DNA of 64,000 nt, from the NCBI GenBank assembly GCA_016869515.1, contig VGDZ01000002.1:1-64000 (forward strand). The letters run 5' to 3'. Under the pieces are notes generated by a model, which was given only the letters and a program-made list of their open reading frames with translations, had not been told where the DNA came from and searched no databases. The DNA is from Alphaproteobacteria bacterium (GTDB lineage: Bacteria; Pseudomonadota; Alphaproteobacteria; VGDZ01). Shown here piece after piece: positions 35,255 to 44,143 of the stretch; positions within the stretch are counted from its first letter, which is position 1; each line of letters starts with the position of its first letter. The position numbers and the translations under genes were made by a program.

Positions 35255-36613
35255 CTACCCTTTGCGCGACAGTTTTTCGGCTGCGCGGCGGGCACGGAAC
35301 TCGGCCGCCCAGCCCGGGCGTTCGGACTGGGTCGAACGCTCGACCGCCAGCGCATCGGAAGCGACATCGCGCGTCACCACCGAACCGGCGCCGATCATGG
35401 CGCCGTCGCCGATCCGCACCGGCGCCACCAGGGCCGAGTTCGAGCCGACGAAAACGTCGGCGCCGATATCGGTGAAATGCTTGGCGAAGCCGTCGTAATT
35501 GCACGTGATGGTGCCGGCGCCGACATTGGTCCGGCGGCCGACCCGCGCATCGCCGACATAGGTTAGATGGTTGACTTTGGCGCCGTCTTCGATCGTGGCC
35601 GCCTTGACCTCGACGAAATTGCCGATGTGCACGCCGCGGCCGATGCGAGCGCCGGGCCTGAGCCGAGCATAGGGACCGACGATGGCGCCGCGCGCCACCT
35701 GGGCGCCTTCGAGATGGCAGAAAGCCTTGATCGTCACCTCGTCCTCGACCGTCACTCCCGGCCCGAACCAGGCGAAGGGGCCGACCGTCACGTCGCGCCC
35801 GAGCACCGTGTCGTGCGCGAGGTAGACGGTCTCGGGGCCGATCAGCGTCGCCCCCGCCTCCATCGCCGCCGCGCGCAGCCGGCCCTGGGCGACGGCCTCG
35901 GCCGCGGCCAGCTTGGCGCGGGTGTCGACGCCCATCACCTCGTTCTCGGAGGCTTCGACCACGCCGACGCTGCGGCCGAGCTTGCGGGCGATGCCGACGG
36001 CGTCGGTCAGGTAGTATTCGCCCTGGGCGTTGTCGTCGCGCAGCCGCGCCAGGATCTTGGGCAGCAAGGCGCCGTCCAGGCACATCGCACCGGCGTTGCA
36101 GAGGCCGATGCGGCGCTCGGCCGCCCCGGCGTCCTTGTGCTCGACGATACGCAACAGCGAGCCGTCGCGCGCCGTCACCAGCCTGCCGTAGAGCGTCGGG
36201 TCCTGGGGCCGGAAGCCGAGGCACACCACGCCGGCGCGGCGCTTGCGGCGTTCCTCGACCATCGCCCGCAAGGTGTCGGCGGTCAGCATCGGCGTGTCGG
36301 CGAAGACCACCAGCACGTCGCCCTTGAAGCCCTTGAGTTCGCCCGCCGCCGCCATCACGGCGTGCCCGGTGCCGCGCGGCGGGTCCTGGATCGCGATCGT
36401 GGCCGGCTGGGCGGCACGCGCCACCTCGTCCATTTCCTTGCCCAGCACCACCACCAGCCGCGCCGGATCGAGCGCGCGGGCTGCCGCCAGCACCCAGCCC
36501 AGCAGGCTGCGGCCGGCCACGGCATGCAGCACCTTGGCCAAGTTCGACTTCATGCGCTTGCCCTTGCCGGCGGCCAGCACCACCACGGCCAGGGATTGGG
36601 CTTTGGGTGTCAT
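35255..36613 (-). CDS. glmU: Bifunctional UDP-GlcNAc pyrophosphorylase/GlcN-1-P acetyltransferase
   Basis: GlmU makes UDP-GlcNAc from GlcN-1-P, acetyl-CoA and UTP. The 452-residue product has the uridylyltransferase loop VLAAGKGKRMKSNLAKVLH (about 11-29) and FADTPML. A left-handed beta-helix follows from about 255 with many hexapeptide repeats and the motifs RLRPGARIGRGVHIGNFVEVK and NCDGF-type residues near 380-390. The start is ATG 36613 (MTPKAQS); the longer frame to 36658 lacks support. It is the first gene of the glmU-glmS pair. Confidence 0.97.
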   Translation of the reverse strand: MTPKAQSLAVVVLAAGKGKRMKSNLAKVLHAVAGRSLLGWVLAAARALDPARLVVVLGKEMDEVARAAQPATIAIQDPPRGTGHAVMAAAGELKGFKGDVLVVFADTPMLTADTLRAMVEERRKRRAGVVCLGFRPQDPTLYGRLVTARDGSLLRIVEHKDAGAAERRIGLCNAGAMCLDGALLPKILARLRDDNAQGEYYLTDAVGIARKLGRSVGVVEASENEVMGVDTRAKLAAAEAVAQGRLRAAAMEAGATLIGPETVYLAHDTVLGRDVTVGPFAWFGPGVTVEDEVTIKAFCHLEGAQVARGAIVGPYARLRPGARIGRGVHIGNFVEVKAATIEDGAKVNHLTYVGDARVGRRTNVGAGTITCNYDGFAKHFTDIGADVFVGSNSALVAPVRIGDGAMIGAGSVVTRDVASDALAVERSTQSERPGWAAEFRARRAAEKLSRKG

Positions 36614-36705
36614 CGGCCGGCGATATGCCACGCTTCGCGCCAAGCGCCAAGTCACCATTTGTTGCGTTGCATTGCGCGCCGCGGCTTTGCTAAGCAGGCC
36701 CCCGC

Positions 36706-37377
36706 ATGAACCACCGATTCCAGGCGATCGTGTTCGATCTCGACGGCACGTTGATCGACACCGCCCCCGACCTCACCGCCGCCCTCAACCATGTCCTGAC
36801 CGCATCCGGCCGGCCGGCGCTGCCGGCATCCGAGGTGCGCAGCATGATCGGCGACGGCGTGGTCGCGCTGCTCAGGCGCGGCCTGGCCGCGGCCGGGCCG
36901 CCGGTCGACGACGCGAGCTTCGCCGCCATGCATCGCCAGTACCTCGACTACTACTCGGCCCACATCGCCGACCGCTCGACGCCCTTCGTCGGCGTCGGGC
37001 CGGTGCTGGTCAAATTTCGCGACGAGGGCCGCAAGCTCGGCATCTGCACCAACAAGCCGATCGCGCTGACGCAATCCCTGCTGCGGACCATGGAACTGAC
37101 CGAGTTCTTTCCGGTGGTGCTGGGCGGCGACAGCCTGGCGGTGAAGAAGCCCGATCCCGAACATCTGAACGCGGTGCTGAAGCGGCTGGGTGTCCCGCCC
37201 GAGCGCGCCGCCATGATCGGGGATTCGCGCAACGACGCCGCTACGGCACGTGCCGCCGGCGTGGCCTGCGTCCTGGTCAGCTTCGGCTACACCGCCGTGC
37301 CGGCGCGCGAGCTGGGGGCGGAAGCGGTGATCGACGACTTCCGCGATCTGCCGCGCGCGCTGGAACGGCTTTCTTGA
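36706..37377 (+). CDS. gph: HAD-family phosphoglycolate phosphatase
   Basis: Gph hydrolyses 2-phosphoglycolate, produced by photorespiration or DNA repair. The 223-residue HAD hydrolase has motif I VFDLDGTLIDTAPDL (about 6-20), motif II ICTNKP near 106, motif III Lys in VKKPDPEH near 145 and motif IV MIGDSRNDAATA near 170. The helical cap is between motifs I and II. A different phosphoester is possible. It is divergent from glmU and immediately upstream of a tRNA gene. Confidence 0.9.
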   Translation: MNHRFQAIVFDLDGTLIDTAPDLTAALNHVLTASGRPALPASEVRSMIGDGVVALLRRGLAAAGPPVDDASFAAMHRQYLDYYSAHIADRSTPFVGVGPVLVKFRDEGRKLGICTNKPIALTQSLLRTMELTEFFPVVLGGDSLAVKKPDPEHLNAVLKRLGVPPERAAMIGDSRNDAATARAAGVACVLVSFGYTAVPARELGAEAVIDDFRDLPRALERLS

Positions 37378-37403
37378 CGGCCGGCGCCCGCGCGGGGTAG
37401 AGG
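37374..37403 (+). promoter_or_regulatory. Possible promoter of tRNA-Val
   Basis: TTGACG (37374-37379, overlapping the gph stop) and TAGAGG (37398-37403) are separated by 18 bp and would start transcription near 37410, ten bases before the tRNA. The -35 box is good and the -10 box is weak. Confidence 0.35.
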
Positions 37404-37419
37404 AACGGCCGAACCGGGC

Positions 37420-37494
37420 GGGCGCTTAGCTCAGCGGGAGAGCACACCCTTCACACGGGTGGGGTCGCAGGTTCAATCCCTGCAGCGCCCACCA
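37420..37494 (+). tRNA. tRNA-Val (anticodon CAC)
   Basis: All cloverleaf parts are visible. The acceptor stem GGGCGCT pairs with AGCGCCC, and the D arm is GCTC-AGCGGGA-GAGC. The anticodon stem is CACCC/GGGTG around TTCACAC, so the anticodon is CAC. The T arm is GCAGG-TTCAATC-CCTGC. Discriminator A and the CCA end are encoded. It reads GUG codons. The gene lies between gph and the M81 gene, on the same strand. Confidence 0.97.
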
Positions 37495-37529
37495 TTTCCC
37501 TCCCCGCACTCTCGACCGCGAGGCCCTTC

Positions 37530-39062
37530 ATGTCCGCCGCCAATCCGCGCATCGCCATCCTCGGCTTCGCGATCGAGTGCAATCGCTTCTCGCCGGTCTC
37601 GACCGCGGCCGATTTCGCCGCCGATGTCGACATCCGGGGCGAGGCCATCCTGGCCGAAGCGCGGGCCAAGGCCTCGGGCCTGCTGCCGGACACCCCCGGC
37701 TTCTTCGCCGAGATGGACCGCGGCGGGCCGTGGACGCCGGTACCCTTGCGCATCGCCCTCGCCCAGCCCGGCGGCCCGGTCGAGCAGTCCTTCTTCGAGG
37801 GCTTGGTGGCCGAGATCGTCCAAGGCCTGAAGGCGGCCGGCCCGCTGGACGGGGTCTTCATCGCCTCGCACGGCGCGGCGCTTGCGACCGGCAGCGACGA
37901 TCCCGACGGCGATCTGTTCGCCGCCATCCGCGGCGCGGTCGGGCCCGACCTGCCGGTGATCGGCGTGTTCGACCTGCACGCCAACGTCTCGCGCCAGATG
38001 ACCGACAACCTGTCGGCGTTCGTGGGCTATTTGTGCAATCCCCATACCGACATCGGCGAGCGCGGGCGCGAGGCGGCGCGGCACATGCGGGCGGCCTTGG
38101 CCGGCGAGCGCACCGCCATCGCCATGGTCAAGATCCCGCTGGTGGCGCCCTCGATCGCGCTGTTGACCGCGAGTGGCCCCTATGGCGAGGCCATCGCCGA
38201 GGGCCAGCGCCGCATCGCCGGCGACATAATCAACGTCTCGATCATGGCCGGCTTCGCCTTCAGCGACTGTCCCAAGAACGGGCTGACCGTGGTGGTCACC
38301 GCCCGCAACCGCAACCGCCGGGCGGCGTTCGCGCTGGCGCGCGAGCTGGCGGCGCGGATCTGGAACGAACGGCCGCGCTATCGCAAGGCGATGACGCCCT
38401 TGCCCGAGGCGGTGGCGGCGGCGCTGGCGGCAGGCCAGGGAAAGCGCGAGCCGGTGCTGCTGGCCGACGTGGCCGACAATCCGGGCGGCGGCGGGCGCGG
38501 CAACACCACCTACCTGCTGCGGGCGCTGCTCGAGGCCAAGGTCGAGGGCGCGGTGCTGGGGGTGTTCAACGACGCGGCGCTGGCGGCCGAGGCGCACCGG
38601 CTGGGCAAGGGCGCCGGCTTCGAGGCCCGCTTCAACGCCGCCGAGACGCACGCATTCTCGCAACCCCTGACGGCGCGCGCCCAGGTGCTGGCGCTGAACG
38701 ACGGCAAGTTCGTCGGCCGCCGCGGGCTGATCAAGGGCGTGGCGGGCGATCTCGGCCCCTCGGCCCTGCTCGACTTGGGCGGCATCCGGGTCGCGGTCAT
38801 CAGCCAGCGCCAGCAATGCATGGACCCGATGCAGCTCGAACTGTTCGGGATCGACATCGCCAAGGCCCGGGTCGTGATCCTCAAAAGCCGCGGTCATTTC
38901 CGTTCGGGCTTCGACGAGTTCTTCCCGCCCGAGCGCATCGTCGAGGTCGATTGCCCGGGCCTGACCTCGCCGGCGCTGCAGAACTTCAAGTGGACCAAGC
39001 TGCCGCGGCCGGTCTACCCGCTGGACGACCACACCGCCTGGACGCCGCCGGCGGGAGAGTGA
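37530..39062 (+). CDS. M81 family metallopeptidase (MlrC-like)
   Basis: This 510-residue protein matches the M81 family: an N-terminal domain with FAIECNRFSPVSTAADF, GVFIASHGAAL and GVFDLHANVS (candidate metal-binding Asp and His residues), and the C-terminal MlrC domain from about 300 with LLADVADNPGGGGRGNTTYLLR. MlrC completes microcystin breakdown in sphingomonads. The family is widespread in organisms without that pathway, so the natural role here is likely hydrolysis of another peptide or amide. It has no signal peptide. Confidence 0.9.
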   Translation: MSAANPRIAILGFAIECNRFSPVSTAADFAADVDIRGEAILAEARAKASGLLPDTPGFFAEMDRGGPWTPVPLRIALAQPGGPVEQSFFEGLVAEIVQGLKAAGPLDGVFIASHGAALATGSDDPDGDLFAAIRGAVGPDLPVIGVFDLHANVSRQMTDNLSAFVGYLCNPHTDIGERGREAARHMRAALAGERTAIAMVKIPLVAPSIALLTASGPYGEAIAEGQRRIAGDIINVSIMAGFAFSDCPKNGLTVVVTARNRNRRAAFALARELAARIWNERPRYRKAMTPLPEAVAAALAAGQGKREPVLLADVADNPGGGGRGNTTYLLRALLEAKVEGAVLGVFNDAALAAEAHRLGKGAGFEARFNAAETHAFSQPLTARAQVLALNDGKFVGRRGLIKGVAGDLGPSALLDLGGIRVAVISQRQQCMDPMQLELFGIDIAKARVVILKSRGHFRSGFDEFFPPERIVEVDCPGLTSPALQNFKWTKLPRPVYPLDDHTAWTPPAGE

Positions 39063-39090
39063 GGCTTCGATCGACCACCCGGCGCCGAGT

Positions 39091-39162
39091 GTCGCGCACA
39101 CTTGCGCGCAGAGAGTCGCGCACACTTGCGCGCAGAGAGTCGCGCACACTTGCGCGCAGAGA
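39091..39162 (+). repeat. Three tandem 24-bp repeats, each a hairpin
   Basis: The 24-bp unit beginning GTCGCGCACACTTGCGCGCA is repeated three times without change (39091-39114, 39115-39138, 39139-39162). In each unit CGCGCA pairs with TGCGCG around a CACT loop. The array starts 28 bp after the M81 stop and marks the left side of the lower-GC defence region. There are no spacers, so it is not a CRISPR array. It could form serial hairpins in the 3' end of the upstream mRNA. Confidence 0.85.
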
Positions 39163-39694
39163 AACGATCGCGCGCAAAGCGGCGGAACCAGGCCGGTTGG
39201 GGCCAGCTAGGCGCGGAGCCGGTCGCCAAATGCGCGGAGTCGAGCCGGAAATACGCGGAAATGCGCGCAAATGGACCATTTGTAACGGCCTAGTGCGTTG
39301 ATATTGCACAGCAATCCGGGTATGTCGGGTGGCAGGGCCGATTTTGGGCGGTTAATGCGCTTGGTCGAACGCCGAAAGACCCGGTCATTTGCAGAATACC
39401 GGAGGGCACGGAACTTATTTTACTTGTCCATCAGCGCCCGCCCGCAAGACCCCGGTGGAGGGAGGCTCTGGGAGCGAGGGGAGCTTTTATTATAGGAACT
39501 TGAATGGAACATGTCAAGGTCGAAAAAGTTCAAGCTCGAATCTCAGACTTTTGTGCACGACTCTGAGTAGACCGTAATCCCTGATTACAGGCGAAACCGA
39601 CTTAAAACGGAGTGTATGCGTTCAGACTAAGCGGGGTGTGACTTAATCGGACCCGGCCCCCCCGAAGGAGGCCAACATCTGGTGTTGACGCCTA
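39163..39694. other. Gene-free gap at the left side of the defence region
   Basis: I see no convincing gene in about 530 bases of sequence that becomes AT-richer towards 39.5 kb. Small open frames at 39298-39495 and 39389-39577 lack coding character. Two small palindromes stand out: CAAATGGACCATTTG (39268-39282) and GTAATCCCTGATTAC (39574-39588). The tail around 39630-39655 (GTGTGACTTAATCGGACC) looks like possible mobile-element debris, but no element end can be assigned. Confidence 0.6.
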
Positions 39695-41740
39695 TCAGTT
39701 TCGCCATTGCGCGATGCCATTTTCGATCTCGGCCACGCGCCACCCACGCCCACCCAAGGTGGTCAAGTGTTTAGCGAGAGCGTGATCGTCACCGAATATG
39801 AAGCGCGGAACCGCAAGACAGATCAGGTGGCTTGGCCGCGTCATCGCGACGTAGGTCTGCAAGAGGCGCTTGCGGTCTCGAATTTTGGCACCACTCGCGT
39901 TGACCTCCGTACCAAGGAGCCACGGCAGCATCTGCTGCGAAGAGTGGTCATACCAGAAAGTGTTGAGTACCATCGTCGCCAGATGGGTTTGCCCCTTTAC
40001 AGAATGAATTGAGCCGAGTCGGATGTCGAGGCGCCTGTTGCCGTCCTCGACGCGGTAGACATTGGGGCCAGCATCCCTTGGCGAAGCTGGAGGGCCGACA
40101 GTCAGGGATGGATCGACCCCCGGCCACGCGATAAAATTGGCCGCGTTGGCCGGCTCAGTGGCTCCCTTGCAGAGGGCACGGACCATGGCGAGGATGCTGT
40201 TCTGCATCGTGCCCCAGTTGGCTACGGTCAGCGGCATCCAGTCGATGAGAAGCGCCTTGACCAACTGGCGATAGGCTGCAAGCACCGTGGCGTCAGCCGC
40301 GAGCGCGTCGATGATCGCGCGGTGTGTCCGTGCCTTGCGCTTAAACTGGCCAGCGTCTCCGACGGAACTGGCGAGGCGAATAAGGCCAAATGCTATCTTC
40401 TCGACGCCTGGAGCGAGGTCCCGACGGTCTCGTACAATTGCTTGTGCCGCCTGAAAATATTGGGCAAGGGTTTTGGGGTGCGGCTCCTTCCGAGCAATCT
40501 CGGCGGTGTAGTTGCTCCAGTAGTGTGGCACTGATTTGGGATAGTGCTCGTGTCCTGGTGCGACATCCGATGCGTCCTGATGAACCGCCCCGACAGCGGT
40601 CACTGCTAGACTCGCCAGGGTGCTGTCGCTGAAGTTTGCGAGAATATACTTCCCGTAGGCGTCGAGGACTCCTGCGGTGCTGTTGTCAGGAAAAATAAAG
40701 ATGGCGGGTGGGCATGAATCTGGCACACCTGTAATCGCCTTCGGACCGATGCCGCAGAGGCCACCGGTACCCACTGGCGTGACAGCGAAGGGCGAGGCCA
40801 GCGCCGCGATTTCAGGCCCAAAGCGGTGGCTGTTCGGGATACTGAGAAAACTAACGGGATCGGGAAAGGGGTCGTGCTCATCTGGCTCGGCGTCAGCATC
40901 ATCGAAAATCGCCTGGTTGGGATCTCCGACCCGTTGCACGACGAAATCAGACGACGCGCGCGGAAAGACAGCATGCAGTAGGGCACCCTGGGCCTCGAAG
41001 GTGTCTTGCATCTCGTCGACGATGACGAGCGGGAACCGGCGCCTCAGCCAAGAGGCAGCCTCCGGGAAATCCTCTAAAAGCGCCCGTGCCCAGACAAACA
41101 TCTCATCATAACAGAAGTATCCTGCTTGGGCGGCGGACTTAATGGCCTGCTTCGCCAGATTGAAACTCTTTGCGTCTGGCCCAGCGGGAAACTTCCTCCC
41201 TCCGAGATCGAAGCTAAGGTCGCGGGCGCAGATTCGTAGGCGGCCGAAGTCGCTGTTTTTCTGCTCCAGAAACTTCTGCACCCACCAATAGTCCGCCTTT
41301 TCGAGCACGCCTCGTCGATAAGCAGTTGCCACGTCGTTGTCGATCGTCGGCGAAGGAAATCCATTTGAGCTAAGCCACGGGAGCGCCAGAAAGCGGTTCA
41401 CGAAGCCGTGGATGGTGTCGATGAAGTGCGGGTAGTCGAGCAAGCGCTGTCCGACGACGACAGTGCCTAGCCGGTGTTGAATTTCCTCGCGTGCGACGTT
41501 GGTGTGGGATAGAACGCAGATGCCCTTGGTCCGATGCGGCCACTTCTTTGACAGGATGGCGAGTTTGGCGACGATGAGAGTAGTCTTGCCACTACCTGGA
41601 CATGCGGAGACGTCCAAGGTGGAGCGTGCGGACAAAAACGCGCGACGAGGTGCATCGAGAACCTCCAGCCCCATCAAGTCGCGGACCCAATCGATGTCCT
41701 CGTCCGTGATCTCCGGGACAAGAGGCAATGCGTCAGGCAT
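39695..41740 (-). CDS. UvrD/PcrA-like helicase, GajB-type defence protein
   Basis: This 681-residue superfamily 1 helicase has its motifs in order: Walker A CPGSGKTTL (about 48-56), LSHTNVAREEI (Ia), VIVDEMQDTFEAQ (II), RVGDPNQAIFDD (III), NSHRFGPEIAALA (IV), GSIHSVKGQTH (V) and YVAMTRPSHL (VI). All catalytic residues appear intact. It starts 8 bp inside the end of the adjacent OLD-nuclease gene. In Gabija systems GajB senses DNA ends and activates GajA. The protein is longer than the Bacillus cereus GajB (about 500 residues). Base composition is lower in GC than its neighbours. Confidence 0.88.
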   Translation of the reverse strand: MPDALPLVPEITDEDIDWVRDLMGLEVLDAPRRAFLSARSTLDVSACPGSGKTTLIVAKLAILSKKWPHRTKGICVLSHTNVAREEIQHRLGTVVVGQRLLDYPHFIDTIHGFVNRFLALPWLSSNGFPSPTIDNDVATAYRRGVLEKADYWWVQKFLEQKNSDFGRLRICARDLSFDLGGRKFPAGPDAKSFNLAKQAIKSAAQAGYFCYDEMFVWARALLEDFPEAASWLRRRFPLVIVDEMQDTFEAQGALLHAVFPRASSDFVVQRVGDPNQAIFDDADAEPDEHDPFPDPVSFLSIPNSHRFGPEIAALASPFAVTPVGTGGLCGIGPKAITGVPDSCPPAIFIFPDNSTAGVLDAYGKYILANFSDSTLASLAVTAVGAVHQDASDVAPGHEHYPKSVPHYWSNYTAEIARKEPHPKTLAQYFQAAQAIVRDRRDLAPGVEKIAFGLIRLASSVGDAGQFKRKARTHRAIIDALAADATVLAAYRQLVKALLIDWMPLTVANWGTMQNSILAMVRALCKGATEPANAANFIAWPGVDPSLTVGPPASPRDAGPNVYRVEDGNRRLDIRLGSIHSVKGQTHLATMVLNTFWYDHSSQQMLPWLLGTEVNASGAKIRDRKRLLQTYVAMTRPSHLICLAVPRFIFGDDHALAKHLTTLGGRGWRVAEIENGIAQWRN

Positions 41741-43775
41741 TGCCGTTACCCGCTGCGGGAGCCGGCGGAGCGGGCGCCGGTGCTGGGCGCTTCACGTGCG
41801 CGATCGCGTCAACAATGTAGCGTGGCAGCTTTCCGGCAAACGTCGCCGTATCGCACGTCGTCGACTCGCCCGCTTTCGCCAACGACTCGGCCAGATACTG
41901 CGCGGCGATTGCCTTTGACGCGCCGCCAGAATGGAAGAGCTGGTAGACCCGCGTGCACAGCGCCGCACGGTCCCCTTTGGCAGCGGTCTCCATTTCCTTG
42001 AACGCCGTCCGTGCGGCCGCCTCGACATCAGCGCGCTGCTTCTTTTCCTCATTGAGCGGGTCGTCGTTTGTGGCGAGGGCAGCGGCGACATAGACCTCTT
42101 CCGCAAGGCCGCAGAACGCCAAATCGTATTCCAGCGTCCAATGGTTGGCGACAAAGGTCTTCACCGATTGCCCGTCGTTGCGTTGCAAGCGTGCTCGCCA
42201 TTCGTTCAGTGCCTGCTCCTGTGTCTTGCCGGCCCCGCCGAAGTCACGCAGCGCCTTCCAGCGACGTCTTGAGCTCTTCCATTTTTCGTCATCGTCACCG
42301 GTAACCAGCCCGAGAATTGGGGGTGCACAGTCAGGCATCACGTCCATGTCGGCGACGCAGGCCACGGGGATCGAGAGCTTCGGAGCAGTGTCCTCGCGGC
42401 GCTGGAAGATGCTGCTGAACCTCCTGAGCCCTTTGCCGCCGACATTGACGATGGAGACACCGTGTTCGGTGAGATCGGTGCCTAAGAGTCTCGCCAGAAC
42501 GGGGAGGAGAATAGCCTCGGCGTCGCCCTCAACGACGATGACGCCGTGGGCGAAGAACAGATTGGCCTTGGTAACGTCGAGGAACCGTTCCAGAAAGCGG
42601 TAGTCTCCTGTTTCGAGTCGGGTCTGGCCGCGAATGAGAGGGAAGGCGCGCCCGCCCTCCAAAAGCACAATGTTTTGCAGCGGAATCTTCGACGCCAGAT
42701 TGGGGCTGTGGGTCGAAAGGATCACCTGTACACGGCGGTTGGTATCTTTGACCTTGCCCGCGGCAGCCTGGGCCAGAAACTCCATTAGCCGAAGCTGCCG
42801 TTGGGGGTGCAGATGCGCCTCCGGCTCCTCGATCAGCAGCAACGGCAATCCGTCCGGCTCCCGGCCAAGGAGCAATAGCTCGCAGGCCATGTAGAGCAGG
42901 TTGTTCGACCCGAGGCCATAACGTCCCCGCACGTTTCCGGTGGACGCTTCAAGGAGGCCAAGCTCTAAACGCTCCAGGATTTGACGAAGACGCGTCTTGT
43001 CGGTTCCGCCCTCTGTAATGTCGATCTTGCCTTTAAGGCTATCGCCGGTGAGAGAAAGCGAAGAGAGGTACTGCGTGTTGATCGCTTCCTCGGCGCTGCC
43101 GACGCCCTTGTGCTTCTTTACGCTGTAACGCAGATAGTCGGACAGCCCCAAAAGGCTCAAGCGACTCACGGCTGCTGCATCCGCAGGCAGTGCGGTCTCG
43201 CTAAAGGTGTCGCCCTGCCCGATCTCATGAACATTGGCGAGAATCTGCGAGAGGCGAGAGCCGCGGCCCGGTGACATCTCACGCTCGGCATCACGAAGCG
43301 GCCGGAGGTAGGCACTGGATAGTAGTTCGCGGACAGACGCCTCTAAGGGAGGCCCTGCGCCGTCAATCCCGCTGCGTACCGACACGTCGATCCATCGACG
43401 GACACCCGGCGATTCGTTCAGCCTCTTGGCTATCCAGTTGACCAAGAGCGAAACGTCGGTGCCTTCATAGGAAAGGTACTCCGCAAAGGCGCCCTTCTCG
43501 TCGTCGTCGAGCCCGCTCAACTTGCAGCGGATGAAGATATCGGCGGCTTGCTTTCCTGTACGATCAAGATGGAAGTCCTCCGGCTGAACCCGGATGAAGT
43601 CCTGGTCGCGGGTGAGAAGCGCATACCTGATGGCATCAATGACGGCAGATTTGCCACTGTCATTCCGGCCGACGAGCGCGGTCAAGCCGCGCTCAAGTGT
43701 AAGGTCGAGTGCTGCGTCACCGTCGCCGTCGCCAAACTGACGAAAGTTTCGTACGTTTAGTTGCGACAAGTACAT
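41733..43775 (-). CDS. OLD-family ATPase/nuclease, GajA-type defence protein
   Basis: The 680-residue class 2 OLD protein has an ABC-type ATPase with Walker A VGRNDSGKSAVIDAI (about 35-49), Walker B LLLIEEPEAHLHPQ (about 315-328) and H-loop STHSPN. A C-terminal TOPRIM nuclease domain follows: VIVVEGDAEAILLPVLARLL (catalytic Glu, about 412-431), VNVGGKGLRR, and VADMDVMPD (acidic pair). A flexible Pro/Ala-rich tail ends the protein. GajA of Gabija nicks phage DNA when nucleotide pools fall. Overlap with the helicase gene shows they act together. The larger size than the known GajA (about 580 residues) suggests a divergent subtype. Confidence 0.88.
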   Translation of the reverse strand: MYLSQLNVRNFRQFGDGDGDAALDLTLERGLTALVGRNDSGKSAVIDAIRYALLTRDQDFIRVQPEDFHLDRTGKQAADIFIRCKLSGLDDDEKGAFAEYLSYEGTDVSLLVNWIAKRLNESPGVRRWIDVSVRSGIDGAGPPLEASVRELLSSAYLRPLRDAEREMSPGRGSRLSQILANVHEIGQGDTFSETALPADAAAVSRLSLLGLSDYLRYSVKKHKGVGSAEEAINTQYLSSLSLTGDSLKGKIDITEGGTDKTRLRQILERLELGLLEASTGNVRGRYGLGSNNLLYMACELLLLGREPDGLPLLLIEEPEAHLHPQRQLRLMEFLAQAAAGKVKDTNRRVQVILSTHSPNLASKIPLQNIVLLEGGRAFPLIRGQTRLETGDYRFLERFLDVTKANLFFAHGVIVVEGDAEAILLPVLARLLGTDLTEHGVSIVNVGGKGLRRFSSIFQRREDTAPKLSIPVACVADMDVMPDCAPPILGLVTGDDDEKWKSSRRRWKALRDFGGAGKTQEQALNEWRARLQRNDGQSVKTFVANHWTLEYDLAFCGLAEEVYVAAALATNDDPLNEEKKQRADVEAAARTAFKEMETAAKGDRAALCTRVYQLFHSGGASKAIAAQYLAESLAKAGESTTCDTATFAGKLPRYIVDAIAHVKRPAPAPAPPAPAAGNGNA

Positions 43776-44143
43776 ACGCCCCTCTCTAGTTCCTTGTCGT
43801 ATATTGTCTCCTCGGCCTTGTTGTCGTTTGTGAATCCGACTCTTGGGAGAAAATAAGAGATAATATCATAGCTTGGGTTGTTTTAGTCGAGGCTATTGAG
43901 AAATGCCTTCGGCGTGCCCGCTCCCCCCTGCCCCGTGGCTTCGGCGAACTCCCGTGCCGTCGCTTTGGTGATAGGTCGCATCGCGGCTCGGTCAGGCACT
44001 CCAGAGCGGGTCGCGCGGGCGCGAATCCCGATCTATCTTGAATCCCGGGTTCGCGATATATCGGTTCCACCCGACGCCGCGCTCGCGCGCCGGCCGCTGT
44101 GCGTCCACCCTGTCCACCCCGTCCACCCCGTCCGGAGTCCGCC
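43776..44143. other. Divergent intergenic region, right side of the defence region
   Basis: The part next to the OLD gene (43790-43880) is AT-rich and carries a TATGAT box on the minus strand (43870-43865), about 90 bases before the start codon, without a clear -35. From 43900 the GC content returns to that of the chromosome. Near 44101-44132 a short direct repeat (TCCACCC units, three copies) precedes the phosphodiesterase gene. I see no gene, tRNA fragment or attachment repeat here. Confidence 0.55.

Noticed and set aside
39091..39162. CRISPR array
   Set aside because: The three repeats are directly adjacent with no spacers and no cas genes are nearby.
39298..39577. Two small plus-strand open frames in the gap left of the helicase gene
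   Set aside because: No ribosome binding site or similarity to a known protein; they overlap in different frames.
37420..43900. Integration of the defence region at tRNA-Val
   Set aside because: The M81 gene separates the tRNA from the insert, there is no integrase, and I found no copy of the tRNA 3' end near the right border.
44101..44132. Regulatory repeat ahead of the phosphodiesterase gene
   Set aside because: The TCCACCC units are short, imperfect and few; no operator symmetry is visible.
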